From positions 1-5,941 of the forward strand of contig CALZEK010000097.1 in assembly GCA_945639745.1 (NCBI GenBank): DNA of 5,941 nt, in the 5' to 3' direction. Of this stretch, positions 1-5,941 are shown one piece after another. Source of the stretch: an uncultured Bacillaceae bacterium (GTDB taxonomy: Bacteria > Bacillota > Bacilli > Bacillales > Amphibacillaceae). The first letter of the stretch is position 1. Every line of letters starts with the position of its first letter. Both the position numbers and the translations under genes were made by a program. The notes below the pieces were generated by a model that was given only the letters and a program-made list of their open reading frames with translations, was not told where the DNA came from and ran no database searches.

Positions 1-25
1 TTACTTTTAAGCTGGGTTTATAAAG

Positions 26-56
26 ATTGGTTAATGAATTTAATTCATTAACCAAT
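26..56 (-). terminator. Perfect inverted repeat, possible weak intrinsic terminator overlapping the end of the small peptide gene
   Basis: Positions 26-39 (ATTGGTTAATGAAT) and 43-56 are exact reverse complements, giving a 14-bp stem with a 3-base loop. The central bases 40 and 42 are also complementary, so the DNA palindrome is essentially complete. On the minus-strand transcript the stem is followed by CTTTATAAA, only a weak U-run, and the stem is AT-rich, so termination strength is uncertain. The stem contains the last codons and the stop of the 28-residue ORF, so ribosomes finishing that ORF would cover its upstream arm. It might instead be an mRNA-stabilising 3' hairpin or a protein-binding palindrome. 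There is no U-run on the plus-strand side. Confidence 0.5.
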
Positions 57-126
57 ATATAATTCCTAGAACAATAAAAGCAGTTGAAACAACGATTAGT
101 ATTTTTGCTAATCTATCTAGAACCAT
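40..126 (-). CDS. 28-residue single-pass membrane peptide, unknown function
   Basis: This short ORF starts at ATG (126) and stops at TAA (42-40). It is preceded by a textbook Shine-Dalgarno GGAGG at 135-139, eight bases from the start, which is the main reason to call it real. The peptide begins MVLDRLAKILIVV and ends GIIYWLMN. Residues about 9-27 are almost entirely hydrophobic and should form one transmembrane helix. The charged residues (D4, R5, K8) lie before the helix, so the positive-inside rule predicts a cytoplasmic N-terminus. It lies 75 bases downstream of mutS2 on the same strand. A possible promoter sits in that gap, and an inverted repeat overlaps its stop, so it may be its own short transcription unit or the tail of the operon. 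I do not recognise a family. It could be a small membrane regulator, a toxin-like peptide or a haemolysin-like peptide. None of these is supported beyond size and hydrophobicity. Confidence 0.6.
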   Translation of the reverse strand: MVLDRLAKILIVVSTAFIVLGIIYWLMN

Positions 127-172
127 AAATTCTACCTCCGATTAATTAGCAGAAATGATGTTGTTGATTCTG

Positions 173-201
173 ATTATACTCATCTTAACAGAAAATGAAT
201 A
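173..201 (-). promoter_or_regulatory. Possible sigma-A promoter for the small membrane peptide
   Basis: On the minus strand a perfect TATAAT lies at 178-173, just after the mutS2 stop. The hexamer 17 bases further upstream (201-196, TATTCA) matches the -35 consensus TTGACA poorly, and there is no correctly placed TGn extension of the -10 box. If used, it would start transcription near position 166 and leave a leader of about 40 bases before the peptide's ATG at 126. In AT-rich DNA a TATAAT alone occurs often by chance, so confidence is low. Confidence 0.3.
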
Positions 202-2541
202 CTAATTCAATTCTACAACCGTAACACCACTTCCGCCTTCATTCTGACCACCTAAACGGTAACTTTTAACATTAGGATGTGTTTTCAAATAATCAGTTGC
301 ACCTTTTCTTAGAGCACCTGTGCCTTTTCCGTGAATAATTGATACGTGTGGAAAACCAGCTAAAATAGCACTGTCTAAATAATTTTCTATTTTGCGTATG
401 GCATCATCAAATCTAACACCTCTTAAATCCAATTCTGGTTTTACTGATGGGCTTGTTCTTTTAAAACGAGTCACTTGTTCAACCGCTTCAGACTTAACAT
501 TGATTTTTTGTAAATTAGTTCGCTTTGCTTTTAACTTTATCATACCAACTTGAACAATATACTCATTTTTTCCAGTTTGTTCAATGACAGTTCCTTCTTG
601 ATTAATTGTTAAATGCTTAATATCATCTCCTACATTAAGCCTACCATCATCTACCGGTTTTTCGGGCTTTTTAGGCTGATCATTTTTAGATAAATTAGGT
701 TGTGCTTCATCTAGCATTTTCTTTGCATCAATCCACTCGTGTTCTTTCCAATTTGATTGATTCTTCATGCTTTTAATTTCTGAAACAACAAATTCAGCTT
801 CTTCACGTGCTTTTTTCAATGCTTTTTCTGCGCGTTCTTCTGCTTTTTTATAAATAGTTTCTTTATGCTTATTTATTTCTGCTAACTCAGTTTCTAAGTC
901 AGCTTTTAATGATTCAGTTTCTTTTAAACGCTCTTTAGCTAGTTGATAGTCTTTTTCTGCTGCATATTTAGCCTCTTCTAAAGAAGTTATCATTGTATCT
1001 ACCGTTTGTGAATCAACACCTATATGACTTTGAGCTTCATCTATTAAAGCTTGACTGAGCCCCAATCGTTTAGATATTTCAAAAGCATTACTCCGTCCAG
1101 GCACACCCAATAACAGACGGTAAGTAGGTTTTAGTGTTTCAACATCGAATTCCACTGATGCATTCATCACACGATCGCGGTTAAATCCATATGCTTTCAA
1201 TTCTGGATAATGCGTCGTGGCAATGACACGCGCATCACGCTTGATTACTTCATCTAAAATTGACATAGCTAAAGCTGCCCCTTCTTCTGGGTCTGTTCCT
1301 GCACCTAGTTCATCAAATAAAACTAATGTTTTGTCATCTACTTTAGACATAATATCAACAATATTTGTCATATGTGAAGAAAATGTACTTAAATTTTGTT
1401 CAATTGATTGTTCATCACCGATGTCAGCAAAAACATGATCAAATACTGCTATCTCACAACCATCTTGTGCTGGTAGTTGCAAGCCAGACTGTGCCATTAA
1501 GGTACACAAACCAATCATTTTTAAAGTAACTGTTTTACCACCTGTGTTTGGACCTGTTATAACAATTGCTGTTTGTTCTTTTCCAAAAATAATATCACTT
1601 GCGACAACTTCATCTAGTGGAATCAGCGGATGTCTTGCTTGTTTCATTTCAATGTATCCTTGATTATTTAACGTTGGCATTGAGGCTTTCATTTTTTTCC
1701 CTAAACGAGCTTTAGCAAATATATTATCAATCAATGCCAGTGATGATAAGTTAGTTGTCAGTGCTTCATTATATTCGGCTATTTTTAGAGTCAGTTGATT
1801 AAGAATTCTTTCTATTTCTTCATTTTCATTTAAGATAGCTTGTTGCAACCGATTATTTATTTCTACTACAGCTTGCGGTTCCATAAATACAGTTTGCCCA
1901 GAAGACGACTGATCATGAACAATACCACCGATTGCTCCGCGATATTCACTTTTTACTGGTAAAACAAATCGATCATTTCGAATTGTAATAATTGAATCAG
2001 ATAACATCTTACTTTTTGAACGTGTAAATTGATTTAATCGTTCACGAACACGTGCTTCTAAGTCTCTAATAGATGATCGAATTCCTCGTAGCTTTTCTGA
2101 TGCCGTATCTATTACATGTGCATGTTCATCAATCGCGGCAGTAATTTCTTTTTCTAACTCATATAAAGGGGTAATTTGATACACATAATTCTCTAAATGA
2201 GGGACTTCTATTTCTAAATTATCAATAAAGTTCTTTGTTTGTCTGCCACCATATATAGTTGTACTAACATTAAGACATTCATTTGCACTTAATGTACTAC
2301 CAATTAAAGATCTTTTTAAAGGTTCGCGTATGTCAGTTATACCTCCAAGCGGAATTGTTTTATTTAATCTAATAATTGACATCGCTTCATCTGTTTCTTC
2401 CTGAAGACATTGAACTTTTTCTAAAGAAACTTCTGGCCTTATTTCAGCAGTTAGTTGTTTACCTATCGTTGTTTGGGCTTCATTAATTAATAATTTAATA
2501 ATTTTATCGAATTCTAGAACACGAAAGGTTTTTTCATTCAT
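202..2541 (-). CDS. mutS2: MutS2: endonuclease MutS2 / collided-ribosome rescue ATPase
   Basis: The 779-residue protein has the usual length for bacterial MutS2 and starts at ATG 2541, with AAAGGAG (2551-2557) nine bases upstream. The N-terminus ([14 protein letters not shown]) is typical of the family. Residues about 1-320 form the core, lever and clamp region. The ABC-type ATPase follows, with Walker A GPNTGGKT (330-337), signature STFSSHM (385-391), Walker B with [12 protein letters not shown] (410-421), H-loop ATTHYPELK (441-449) and GVPGRSNAF (479-487). Residues about 505-605 form a Lys/Glu/Ala-rich coiled coil. A polar linker leads to a small KOW-like beta domain (about 633-680) and a C-terminal Smr domain with LDLRG (704-708) and [11 protein letters not shown] (737-747). 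The mismatch-recognition domain of MutS is absent, as expected. Family knowledge: MutS2 suppresses homologous recombination in some species, and in Bacillus subtilis it recognises collided ribosomes. The Smr domain carries nuclease activity in some homologues. It lies 16 bases after polX and is probably translationally coupled to it. No damage is visible. Confidence 0.97.
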   Translation of the reverse strand: MNEKTFRVLEFDKIIKLLINEAQTTIGKQLTAEIRPEVSLEKVQCLQEETDEAMSIIRLNKTIPLGGITDIREPLKRSLIGSTLSANECLNVSTTIYGGRQTKNFIDNLEIEVPHLENYVYQITPLYELEKEITAAIDEHAHVIDTASEKLRGIRSSIRDLEARVRERLNQFTRSKSKMLSDSIITIRNDRFVLPVKSEYRGAIGGIVHDQSSSGQTVFMEPQAVVEINNRLQQAILNENEEIERILNQLTLKIAEYNEALTTNLSSLALIDNIFAKARLGKKMKASMPTLNNQGYIEMKQARHPLIPLDEVVASDIIFGKEQTAIVITGPNTGGKTVTLKMIGLCTLMAQSGLQLPAQDGCEIAVFDHVFADIGDEQSIEQNLSTFSSHMTNIVDIMSKVDDKTLVLFDELGAGTDPEEGAALAMSILDEVIKRDARVIATTHYPELKAYGFNRDRVMNASVEFDVETLKPTYRLLLGVPGRSNAFEISKRLGLSQALIDEAQSHIGVDSQTVDTMITSLEEAKYAAEKDYQLAKERLKETESLKADLETELAEINKHKETIYKKAEERAEKALKKAREEAEFVVSEIKSMKNQSNWKEHEWIDAKKMLDEAQPNLSKNDQPKKPEKPVDDGRLNVGDDIKHLTINQEGTVIEQTGKNEYIVQVGMIKLKAKRTNLQKINVKSEAVEQVTRFKRTSPSVKPELDLRGVRFDDAIRKIENYLDSAILAGFPHVSIIHGKGTGALRKGATDYLKTHPNVKSYRLGGQNEGGSGVTVVELN

Positions 2542-2550
2542 TCACAGTAA

Positions 2551-2557
2551 CTCCTTT
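2551..2557 (-). promoter_or_regulatory. Ribosome binding site of mutS2 immediately after the polX stop
   Basis: AAAGGAG begins at the base following the polX TAG (2560-2558) and lies nine bases before the mutS2 ATG. Ribosomes terminating on polX would sit on this site, which suggests coupled translation. An upstream GTG (2544) is followed in frame by TGA after three codons, so ATG 2541 is the only sensible start. Confidence 0.85.
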
Positions 2558-4279
2558 CTATTTATTGCGATTTATAAATGCAAGTAAATCTGATTTATCC
2601 CACGTATTAATTATAGTTTCAGGTTTTAACCAAGCTTTCTTCCCTACACTAACACCATAATTCATATAACTTAAAGTATTTGTTTGATGGGCATCGGTAT
2701 TAATAGCAATATTAACACCTTGTTTTTGGGCTTCGTTTGCCCATTTAGCAGATAAATCAAAGCGTTGTGGATGTGCATTTATCTCAAGGACTGTATTTGT
2801 TTCTTTAGCAAGTTGAATCAATTGTTCCATATTTACAGCATAAGGCTCTCGTTGACCAATTAATCGTCCTGTTGGATGAGCAATAATATCTACATATGGA
2901 TTCTTACAAGCTGCTTCTAAGCGATGCATAATTTCAGCTTCAGATTGAGAAAAACTAGAATGAATTGCAGCAATAACAATATCCATTTCTTTCAAGAATT
3001 CTGAATCAAAATCAAGTTCACCATTAGGTAAAATATCCATTTCCACACCTGAAAGTATTAAAATATCAGAATACTTTTTATTTAATCGTTCAATTTCTTT
3101 GGCTTGTTCTCTTAGCCGTTTTTCAGTTAAACCATTTGCAACACGTAAAAATTTAGAATGATCTGTTATAGCTAGATAATCATATCCAAGTTTTCTAGCA
3201 GCTTGGACCATATCTTCAATTGACTCGGCTCCATCACTCCAAGTTGTGTGCATGTGCAAATCACCTTTAATCATTTCTTTTTCAATTAAATGAGTTGCTG
3301 ATTCGAATTGCGATACTTCATTCCCATCTCCACGAACTTCTGGTGGAATAAATTCAAGATTAAAATGTTGAAAGAATTCTTCTTCTGTTTGAAATTGGAT
3401 TAATTTTCCAGAGCTTTCTATTTCAACACCATATTCATTAATTTTTTCTCCACGTTCTTTAGCACGTTGTCTCATGGCAATATTGTGTTCTTTTGAACCG
3501 GTAAAATGATGTAGCGTCGTTGGGTATTCCTCTGGCTTAATTAATCTAAAATCAATATTGATTAAGTAATTATCTTCTTTTATTGTAACGCTTGTTTTTG
3601 TTTCACCACTTGCAATAATTTCATGTATGTTATCTAATAATAATAATTTTTCAGTAACTAATTTAGGATGATCTGTTGCTATAATAAAATCAATATCTTT
3701 AATCGTCTCTTCCATCCTTCGAATACTTCCAGCTATCGAACTCTTTTTTACTTCTGCAATTTTTTTTATATTATCGTGAATTTTTTCTGCTAAAGGTAAC
3801 ATTAGCGAAATAGGTAATCTTTCTGGTTGCGTATTAAGTTTTGAAATAGCTTTTAAAATGTTTTCAGTAGTCTTTTTACCAAATCCTTTTACTTTTTCAA
3901 CTGCACCTGTTTGACAAACATATTCTAAACTCTCTAAATCAACAACATCCAATTCTTTATATAATGTCGCTAATCGCTTACCACCTATTCCAGGTAATTT
4001 TAATAAGGGAATTAAACCTTCAGGAACCTCATTTTTTAAGCTTTCCAAAACTTCTGATTTTCCTTTATTAATAAATTCTTTTATAATTTCGTTCGTCCCA
4101 TCACCAATATCTTTTATTGTTTTAAAATCATTAATTTCTTTTAACGATCTAATATCTGTTTCAATATTTTGTGCCGCTTTTCGATAAGCTGAAATTCTAA
4201 ATTGATTTTCACCTTTTAATTCTAAATAGACCGCAATGTCTTCTAAATGTTGAATAAGATCTTTTTTTGTTAACGCCAT
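2558..4279 (-). CDS. polX: PolX: family X DNA polymerase with PHP 3'-5' exonuclease domain
   Basis: The 573-residue protein matches the usual length of the Bacillus-type PolX. Residues about 1-90 resemble the N-terminal helical domain of Pol beta-like enzymes. Two helix-hairpin-helix motifs follow, LPGIGGKRL (95-103) and VKGFGKKT (130-137). The nucleotidyltransferase palm has GSIRRMEETIKDID (184-197), and D195, D197 and D243 (NIDFR) are the expected metal-binding triad. The C-terminal PHP domain keeps the expected metal ligands: H342 and H344 (DLHMH), H374 (ITDHS), E413 (GVEMD), H440 (AAIHSS), H468 (IAHPTGR), D529 and H531 (NTDAH). Family knowledge: such enzymes fill short gaps in base-excision repair and carry Mn-dependent 3'-5' exonuclease and abasic-site cleavage activities in the PHP domain. 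Nothing suggests inactivation. ATG 4279 is the start because an in-frame TGA lies three codons upstream. GGAGGTG (4289-4295) is a strong ribosome binding site nine bases away. The gene follows cvpA after 84 bases and precedes mutS2. Confidence 0.97.
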   Translation of the reverse strand: MALTKKDLIQHLEDIAVYLELKGENQFRISAYRKAAQNIETDIRSLKEINDFKTIKDIGDGTNEIIKEFINKGKSEVLESLKNEVPEGLIPLLKLPGIGGKRLATLYKELDVVDLESLEYVCQTGAVEKVKGFGKKTTENILKAISKLNTQPERLPISLMLPLAEKIHDNIKKIAEVKKSSIAGSIRRMEETIKDIDFIIATDHPKLVTEKLLLLDNIHEIIASGETKTSVTIKEDNYLINIDFRLIKPEEYPTTLHHFTGSKEHNIAMRQRAKERGEKINEYGVEIESSGKLIQFQTEEEFFQHFNLEFIPPEVRGDGNEVSQFESATHLIEKEMIKGDLHMHTTWSDGAESIEDMVQAARKLGYDYLAITDHSKFLRVANGLTEKRLREQAKEIERLNKKYSDILILSGVEMDILPNGELDFDSEFLKEMDIVIAAIHSSFSQSEAEIMHRLEAACKNPYVDIIAHPTGRLIGQREPYAVNMEQLIQLAKETNTVLEINAHPQRFDLSAKWANEAQKQGVNIAINTDAHQTNTLSYMNYGVSVGKKAWLKPETIINTWDKSDLLAFINRNK

Positions 4280-4288
4280 TAACGCTCA

Positions 4289-4295
4289 CACCTCC
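4289..4295 (-). promoter_or_regulatory. Ribosome binding site of polX
   Basis: GGAGGTG on the minus strand is complementary to seven bases of the 16S rRNA 3' end and lies nine bases before ATG 4279. It fixes the polX start. A second, equally strong site further upstream (4356-4363) has no obvious gene and should not be confused with it. Confidence 0.85.
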
Positions 4296-4318
4296 ATACA
4301 TTTAAAAAGACTGTTCAA

Positions 4319-4346
4319 TATTATGTGAGAATTAACTCACATAATA
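4319..4346 (-). promoter_or_regulatory. 11-bp hairpin in the cvpA-polX spacer
   Basis: Positions 4319-4329 (TATTATGTGAG) and 4336-4346 are exact reverse complements separated by six bases (AATTAA). In the minus-strand mRNA this forms a moderately stable, AT-rich hairpin 18 bases after the cvpA stop and 23 bases before the polX ribosome binding site. The only U-run downstream (CTTTTTAA) begins about ten bases after the stem, too far for a canonical terminator. It could be an attenuator, an RNase processing or stabilising structure that sets the polX/cvpA ratio, or a dyad bound by a regulator. I cannot choose between these. Confidence 0.5.
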
Positions 4347-4355
4347 GAGATACAG

Positions 4356-4363
4356 CCTCCTAA
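4356..4363 (-). promoter_or_regulatory. Orphan strong Shine-Dalgarno sequence after cvpA
   Basis: TTAGGAGG lies directly after the cvpA TAA (4366-4364). It is a better match to the anti-Shine-Dalgarno than the site used by cvpA. The next ATG downstream (4342, 13 bases away) is followed at once by TGA, so it opens only a start-stop codon pair inside the hairpin stem. A ten-codon frame starting at TTG 4318 and ending at TGA 4286 would be about nine bases away if the intervening hairpin were folded out. No conventional gene explains this site. Confidence 0.5.
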
Positions 4364-4855
4364 TTAGTTAAACCACATATTTTTAAAATACTCTGAAATA
4401 ACTGGCGTAGAGTTAATCATATACATAGCAACTTGTGATTCTTCAATTAATTCTTTAATATCTTCCATTGGTGATAAAAACAAAATAATGACCACAACAA
4501 AAGCTACTAAATACATTTGAACGAATCCTAATATAGCACCTAATATACGGTTAAAAAAGCCAATGACAGGTAGTTTAGTTACAATATTAAGTAAGTTAGC
4601 AAGTTTTTTTATGATTAATTGCACAAGAATAAATATCAGCATAAAACTAATCACATTATATAAAAGAGACCACGTGTCGTTATCTGTAGATATGATTGAG
4701 CGCATAATATCAGCTAAATCTGGTGAAAACAAGCGAGCTACAATTAATGCAATGATAAAACCTATTAATGAAAACAATTGTAATACGCCGCCACGCATCA
4801 ACCCACTTAACAATCCATATAACAACATAATCAAAATGATAATATCAAATATCAT
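4364..4855 (-). CDS. cvpA: CvpA-family membrane protein
   Basis: The 163-residue hydrophobic protein has four predicted membrane helices at about 2-20, 24-42, 65-83 and 106-128, and a short polar C-terminal tail. Two family-like stretches are visible: an RGG followed by a Gly-containing hydrophobic helix (21-37), and PVIGFFNRILGAILGFVQ (96-113), matching the usual P-x-x-G-x-x-N-R-x-x-G-x-x-x-G pattern of CvpA. Family knowledge: CvpA was named from colicin V production in Escherichia coli, and its molecular role is still poorly defined, with links to envelope stress and bile resistance. In Bacillales a CvpA-like protein is commonly encoded between zapA and polX, which is the position here. The ATG directly follows the stop of the upstream coiled-coil gene with no spacer, and its ribosome binding site GAGG (4864-4867) lies inside that gene, so translation is very likely coupled. 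The exact function in this organism is unknown. Confidence 0.88.
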   Translation of the reverse strand: MIFDIIILIMLLYGLLSGLMRGGVLQLFSLIGFIIALIVARLFSPDLADIMRSIISTDNDTWSLLYNVISFMLIFILVQLIIKKLANLLNIVTKLPVIGFFNRILGAILGFVQMYLVAFVVVIILFLSPMEDIKELIEESQVAMYMINSTPVISEYFKNMWFN

Positions 4856-5941
4856 TTATTTATCCTCTTCAAATAAAGCCATTAAGACATCATATTCCTC
4901 TTTTAATTCATCATAATCGTTTGTTTTATCTTTTAATGACTTCAGTTGCTGTGATTTGATTTCTAACTCTTTCTTTATTTCATCATAATCACTCGTTTTA
5001 TCTTCTAATTGTTTATATTTTTCTAATTCAGTTTTTAACGCATCATAATCTTCTTTAGATTGTAATGATTCATTTACTTGATTTTGCGAGTTTTCATATT
5101 CCTCTAGTTGTGAACGTAACCCATCTACTTTTCCAGCTTTTTGTTTTAATTCATTATAATCTTTGAGTTGCTCTTTTAAATCATCATAATCGCTTGTTTG
5201 TGCTTGCAAGCGTGTATAATTAGCTGCTTGAATTTTAAGCTCGTTATAATCTTCCATCTTATTGCGTAAATGATCTACTTCTGAATGTTTAATTTCTAAT
5301 TCTTTTTGTACATTATCATAATCTTGTATTTTCATTTCAAGCGTTGTTTGATCCCATAGTTTTTCTTGCATACTTTGAACTTTTTCAGATGTTTCTTTAA
5401 GTTCTTTTTGAATATCATAATAATCGTTTGTTCTTTCTTTCAAGCGCTCATAATTTTCTGCTTGAATTTTAAGTTCATTGTAATCTTCCATTTCTGAACG
5501 AAGTTTACTTATTTCTGATGATTTTTCTTCTAAGTCTTTTTGAACCTCTTCATAGTCAGAAATTTTTTCTTTTAATTGTTCTTGATCTACTAATTTATTT
5601 TTTACTTCTTCATATTGATCTGCTTTTTGTTTTACCGCATTATAATCTTTTAATTGTTCTTTTAAATCATAATAATCGCTTGTTCTTTCTTTTAAGCGTT
5701 CATAATTTTCTGCTTGAACTTTCAAATCATTGTAATTTTCCATGTTTGAGCGTAATTTATTGACTTCTGTTGCCTTTTCTTTCAAGTCATTTTGAATTTT
5801 TTCATAATCTGATATTTTTTCTTTTAATTGTTCTTGATCTACTAATTTGTTCTTGATTTCTTCATATTGATCTGCTTTTTGTTTTATCGCATTATAATCT
5901 TTTAATTGTTCTTTTAAATCATAATAATCGCTTGTTCTTTC
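4856..5941 (-). CDS. Repetitive coiled-coil protein in the zapA position, N-terminus missing (partial)
   Basis: The frame is open from the window edge (5941) to TAA 4858-4856, so at least 361 C-terminal residues are encoded and the start lies outside. The TTG at 5785 is an internal Leu codon, not the start. The protein is extremely rich in Lys, Glu, Asp, Tyr, Leu and Gln, has no Pro or Cys, one Trp and few Gly, as expected for a nearly continuous helix. It is built from 10-residue modules of the form DYxxLKxxxx and 24-residue modules of the form DYxxVQKxLExKxSEVxxLRxxME. Two 84-residue tandem units and a 78-residue diverged unit are followed by an irregular 115-residue tail ending NDYDELKEEYDVLMALFEEDK-like. 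No signal peptide or membrane segment is visible in this part. Gene order (next to cvpA-polX-mutS2) and the ending, with a DYxxLKEEYxxL motif, resemble the C-terminus of the cell-division protein ZapA. I infer a ZapA-like protein with an expanded tail, but the ZapA domain itself is not in view. An unrelated cytoskeletal or scaffold coil is the alternative. Confidence 0.85.
   Translation of the reverse strand, partial: ERTSDYYDLKEQLKDYNAIKQKADQYEEIKNKLVDQEQLKEKISDYEKIQNDLKEKATEVNKLRSNMENYNDLKVQAENYERLKERTSDYYDLKEQLKDYNAVKQKADQYEEVKNKLVDQEQLKEKISDYEEVQKDLEEKSSEISKLRSEMEDYNELKIQAENYERLKERTNDYYDIQKELKETSEKVQSMQEKLWDQTTLEMKIQDYDNVQKELEIKHSEVDHLRNKMEDYNELKIQAANYTRLQAQTSDYDDLKEQLKDYNELKQKAGKVDGLRSQLEEYENSQNQVNESLQSKEDYDALKTELEKYKQLEDKTSDYDEIKKELEIKSQQLKSLKDKTNDYDELKEEYDVLMALFEEDK
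4864..4868 (-). promoter_or_regulatory. Ribosome binding site of cvpA inside the upstream gene
   Basis: AGAGG on the minus strand lies eight bases before the cvpA ATG (4855) and encodes part of the Glu-Glu-Asp near the end of the coiled-coil protein. With the TAAATG junction this implies re-initiation by terminating ribosomes. Confidence 0.6.
5204..5437 (-). repeat. Coiled-coil repeat unit 3 (diverged, 78 codons)
   Basis: It encodes a unit beginning ERTNDYYDIQKELK and ending KIQAANYTRLQ. It reads as modules of 24, 10, 24, 10 and 10 residues, against 10, 10, 10, 10, 24, 10 and 10 in the other two units. It therefore shares the start and end with units 1 and 2 but has a different interior, with the only Trp of the visible protein (KLWDQ). 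It looks like an older or recombined copy. Confidence 0.7.
5438..5689 (-). repeat. Coiled-coil repeat unit 2 (84 codons)
   Basis: This is a direct tandem copy of the preceding 252 bases without a gap. The encoded unit starts ERTSDYYDLKEQLKDYNAV and ends ENYERLK. Against unit 1 it has 14 amino-acid differences in 84 positions, only two of them in the first 46 residues. Almost all changes are conservative (I/V, D/E, A/S). Confidence 0.9.
5690..5941 (-). repeat. Coiled-coil repeat unit 1 (84 codons, at window edge)
   Basis: This is the first visible 252-base unit, in frame with the rest of the gene. By eye, bases 5821-5941 differ from bases 5569-5689 at about five positions, so this part of the repeat was duplicated or homogenised recently. 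The window edge happens to fall at a unit boundary, and further copies may lie upstream. Confidence 0.9.

Noticed and set aside
1..25. AAACCCAGCTT-type sequence on the minus strand at the window edge, possibly the left arm of another terminator or an upstream region of the next gene
   Set aside because: No complementary arm lies within the window and no ORF of useful length starts or ends here, so nothing can be supported without the neighbouring sequence.
1217..1438. 73-codon plus-strand ORF
   Set aside because: It lies antisense to the conserved ATPase region of mutS2 and has no recognisable protein or ribosome binding site. It is a shadow of mutS2.
4319..4346. Hairpin as a Rho-independent terminator separating cvpA from polX
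   Set aside because: The stem is AT-rich and the U-run starts about ten bases too far downstream. It is kept only as a hairpin of unknown role.
4563..4916. 117-codon plus-strand ORF
   Set aside because: It is antisense to cvpA and the end of the coiled-coil gene. The composition follows from the complementary codons and no family is recognisable.
5518..5763. 81-codon plus-strand ORF, Leu/Phe-rich and membrane-like
   Set aside because: The hydrophobicity is an artefact of reading the complement of Lys/Glu-rich repeat codons. There is no independent support.
5783..5785. TTG as start of a 309-residue coiled-coil ORF
   Set aside because: The frame stays open for 52 more codons to the window edge, and those codons encode a near-identical copy of the next repeat unit. 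The TTG is an internal Leu with no ribosome binding site in front of it.
4856..5941. CRISPR or satellite-like non-coding repeat
   Set aside because: The repeats are multiples of three, keep one long open frame, and change mostly at conservative codon positions, so they are protein-coding tandem repeats.

Overview
The window is an AT-rich stretch from a low-GC Gram-positive bacterium (Bacillota). Every gene I can support lies on the minus strand. The order in transcription direction is coiled-coil protein, then cvpA, polX, mutS2 and a small membrane peptide. Gene order, strong GGAGG-type ribosome binding sites and the MutS2/PolX sequences fit Bacillales. A member of or near Staphylococcaceae is my best guess, but the genus cannot be named from this window.

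Layout, following transcription from high to low coordinates. (1) 5941-4856: the 3' part of a gene that runs off the window edge. It encodes at least 361 residues of proline-free, Lys/Glu/Tyr-rich helix built from 10- and 24-residue modules, with two near-identical 84-residue tandem units and a third, diverged one. (2) 4855-4364: a four-helix CvpA-family membrane protein whose ATG directly abuts the previous stop codon (TAAATG). (3) 4363-4280: an 84-base spacer with an unexplained strong Shine-Dalgarno sequence and an 11-bp hairpin. (4) 4279-2558: full-length bacterial/archaeal-type PolX (Pol X core plus PHP domain) with all visible catalytic residues intact. (5) 2541-202: full-length MutS2 (ATPase plus C-terminal Smr domain), 16 bases after polX. 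(6) 201-127: a short spacer with a possible promoter. (7) 126-40: a 28-residue single-helix membrane peptide whose last codons lie inside a perfect inverted repeat at 26-56 that may act as a terminator.

The zapA-cvpA-polX-mutS2 order is a conserved neighbourhood in Bacillales. Here the gene in the zapA position ends in a long repetitive helix whose last residues resemble the C-terminal end of ZapA. My main hypothesis is that this is a ZapA-type cell-division protein with a greatly expanded coiled-coil tail, or a repeat protein that has replaced zapA. The N-terminus that would decide this is outside the window. PolX (base-excision and gap repair) and MutS2 (recombination control and rescue of collided ribosomes) look like ordinary, functional housekeeping genes, probably translated from one polycistronic mRNA. 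I saw no mobile elements, CRISPR arrays, tRNA or rRNA genes.
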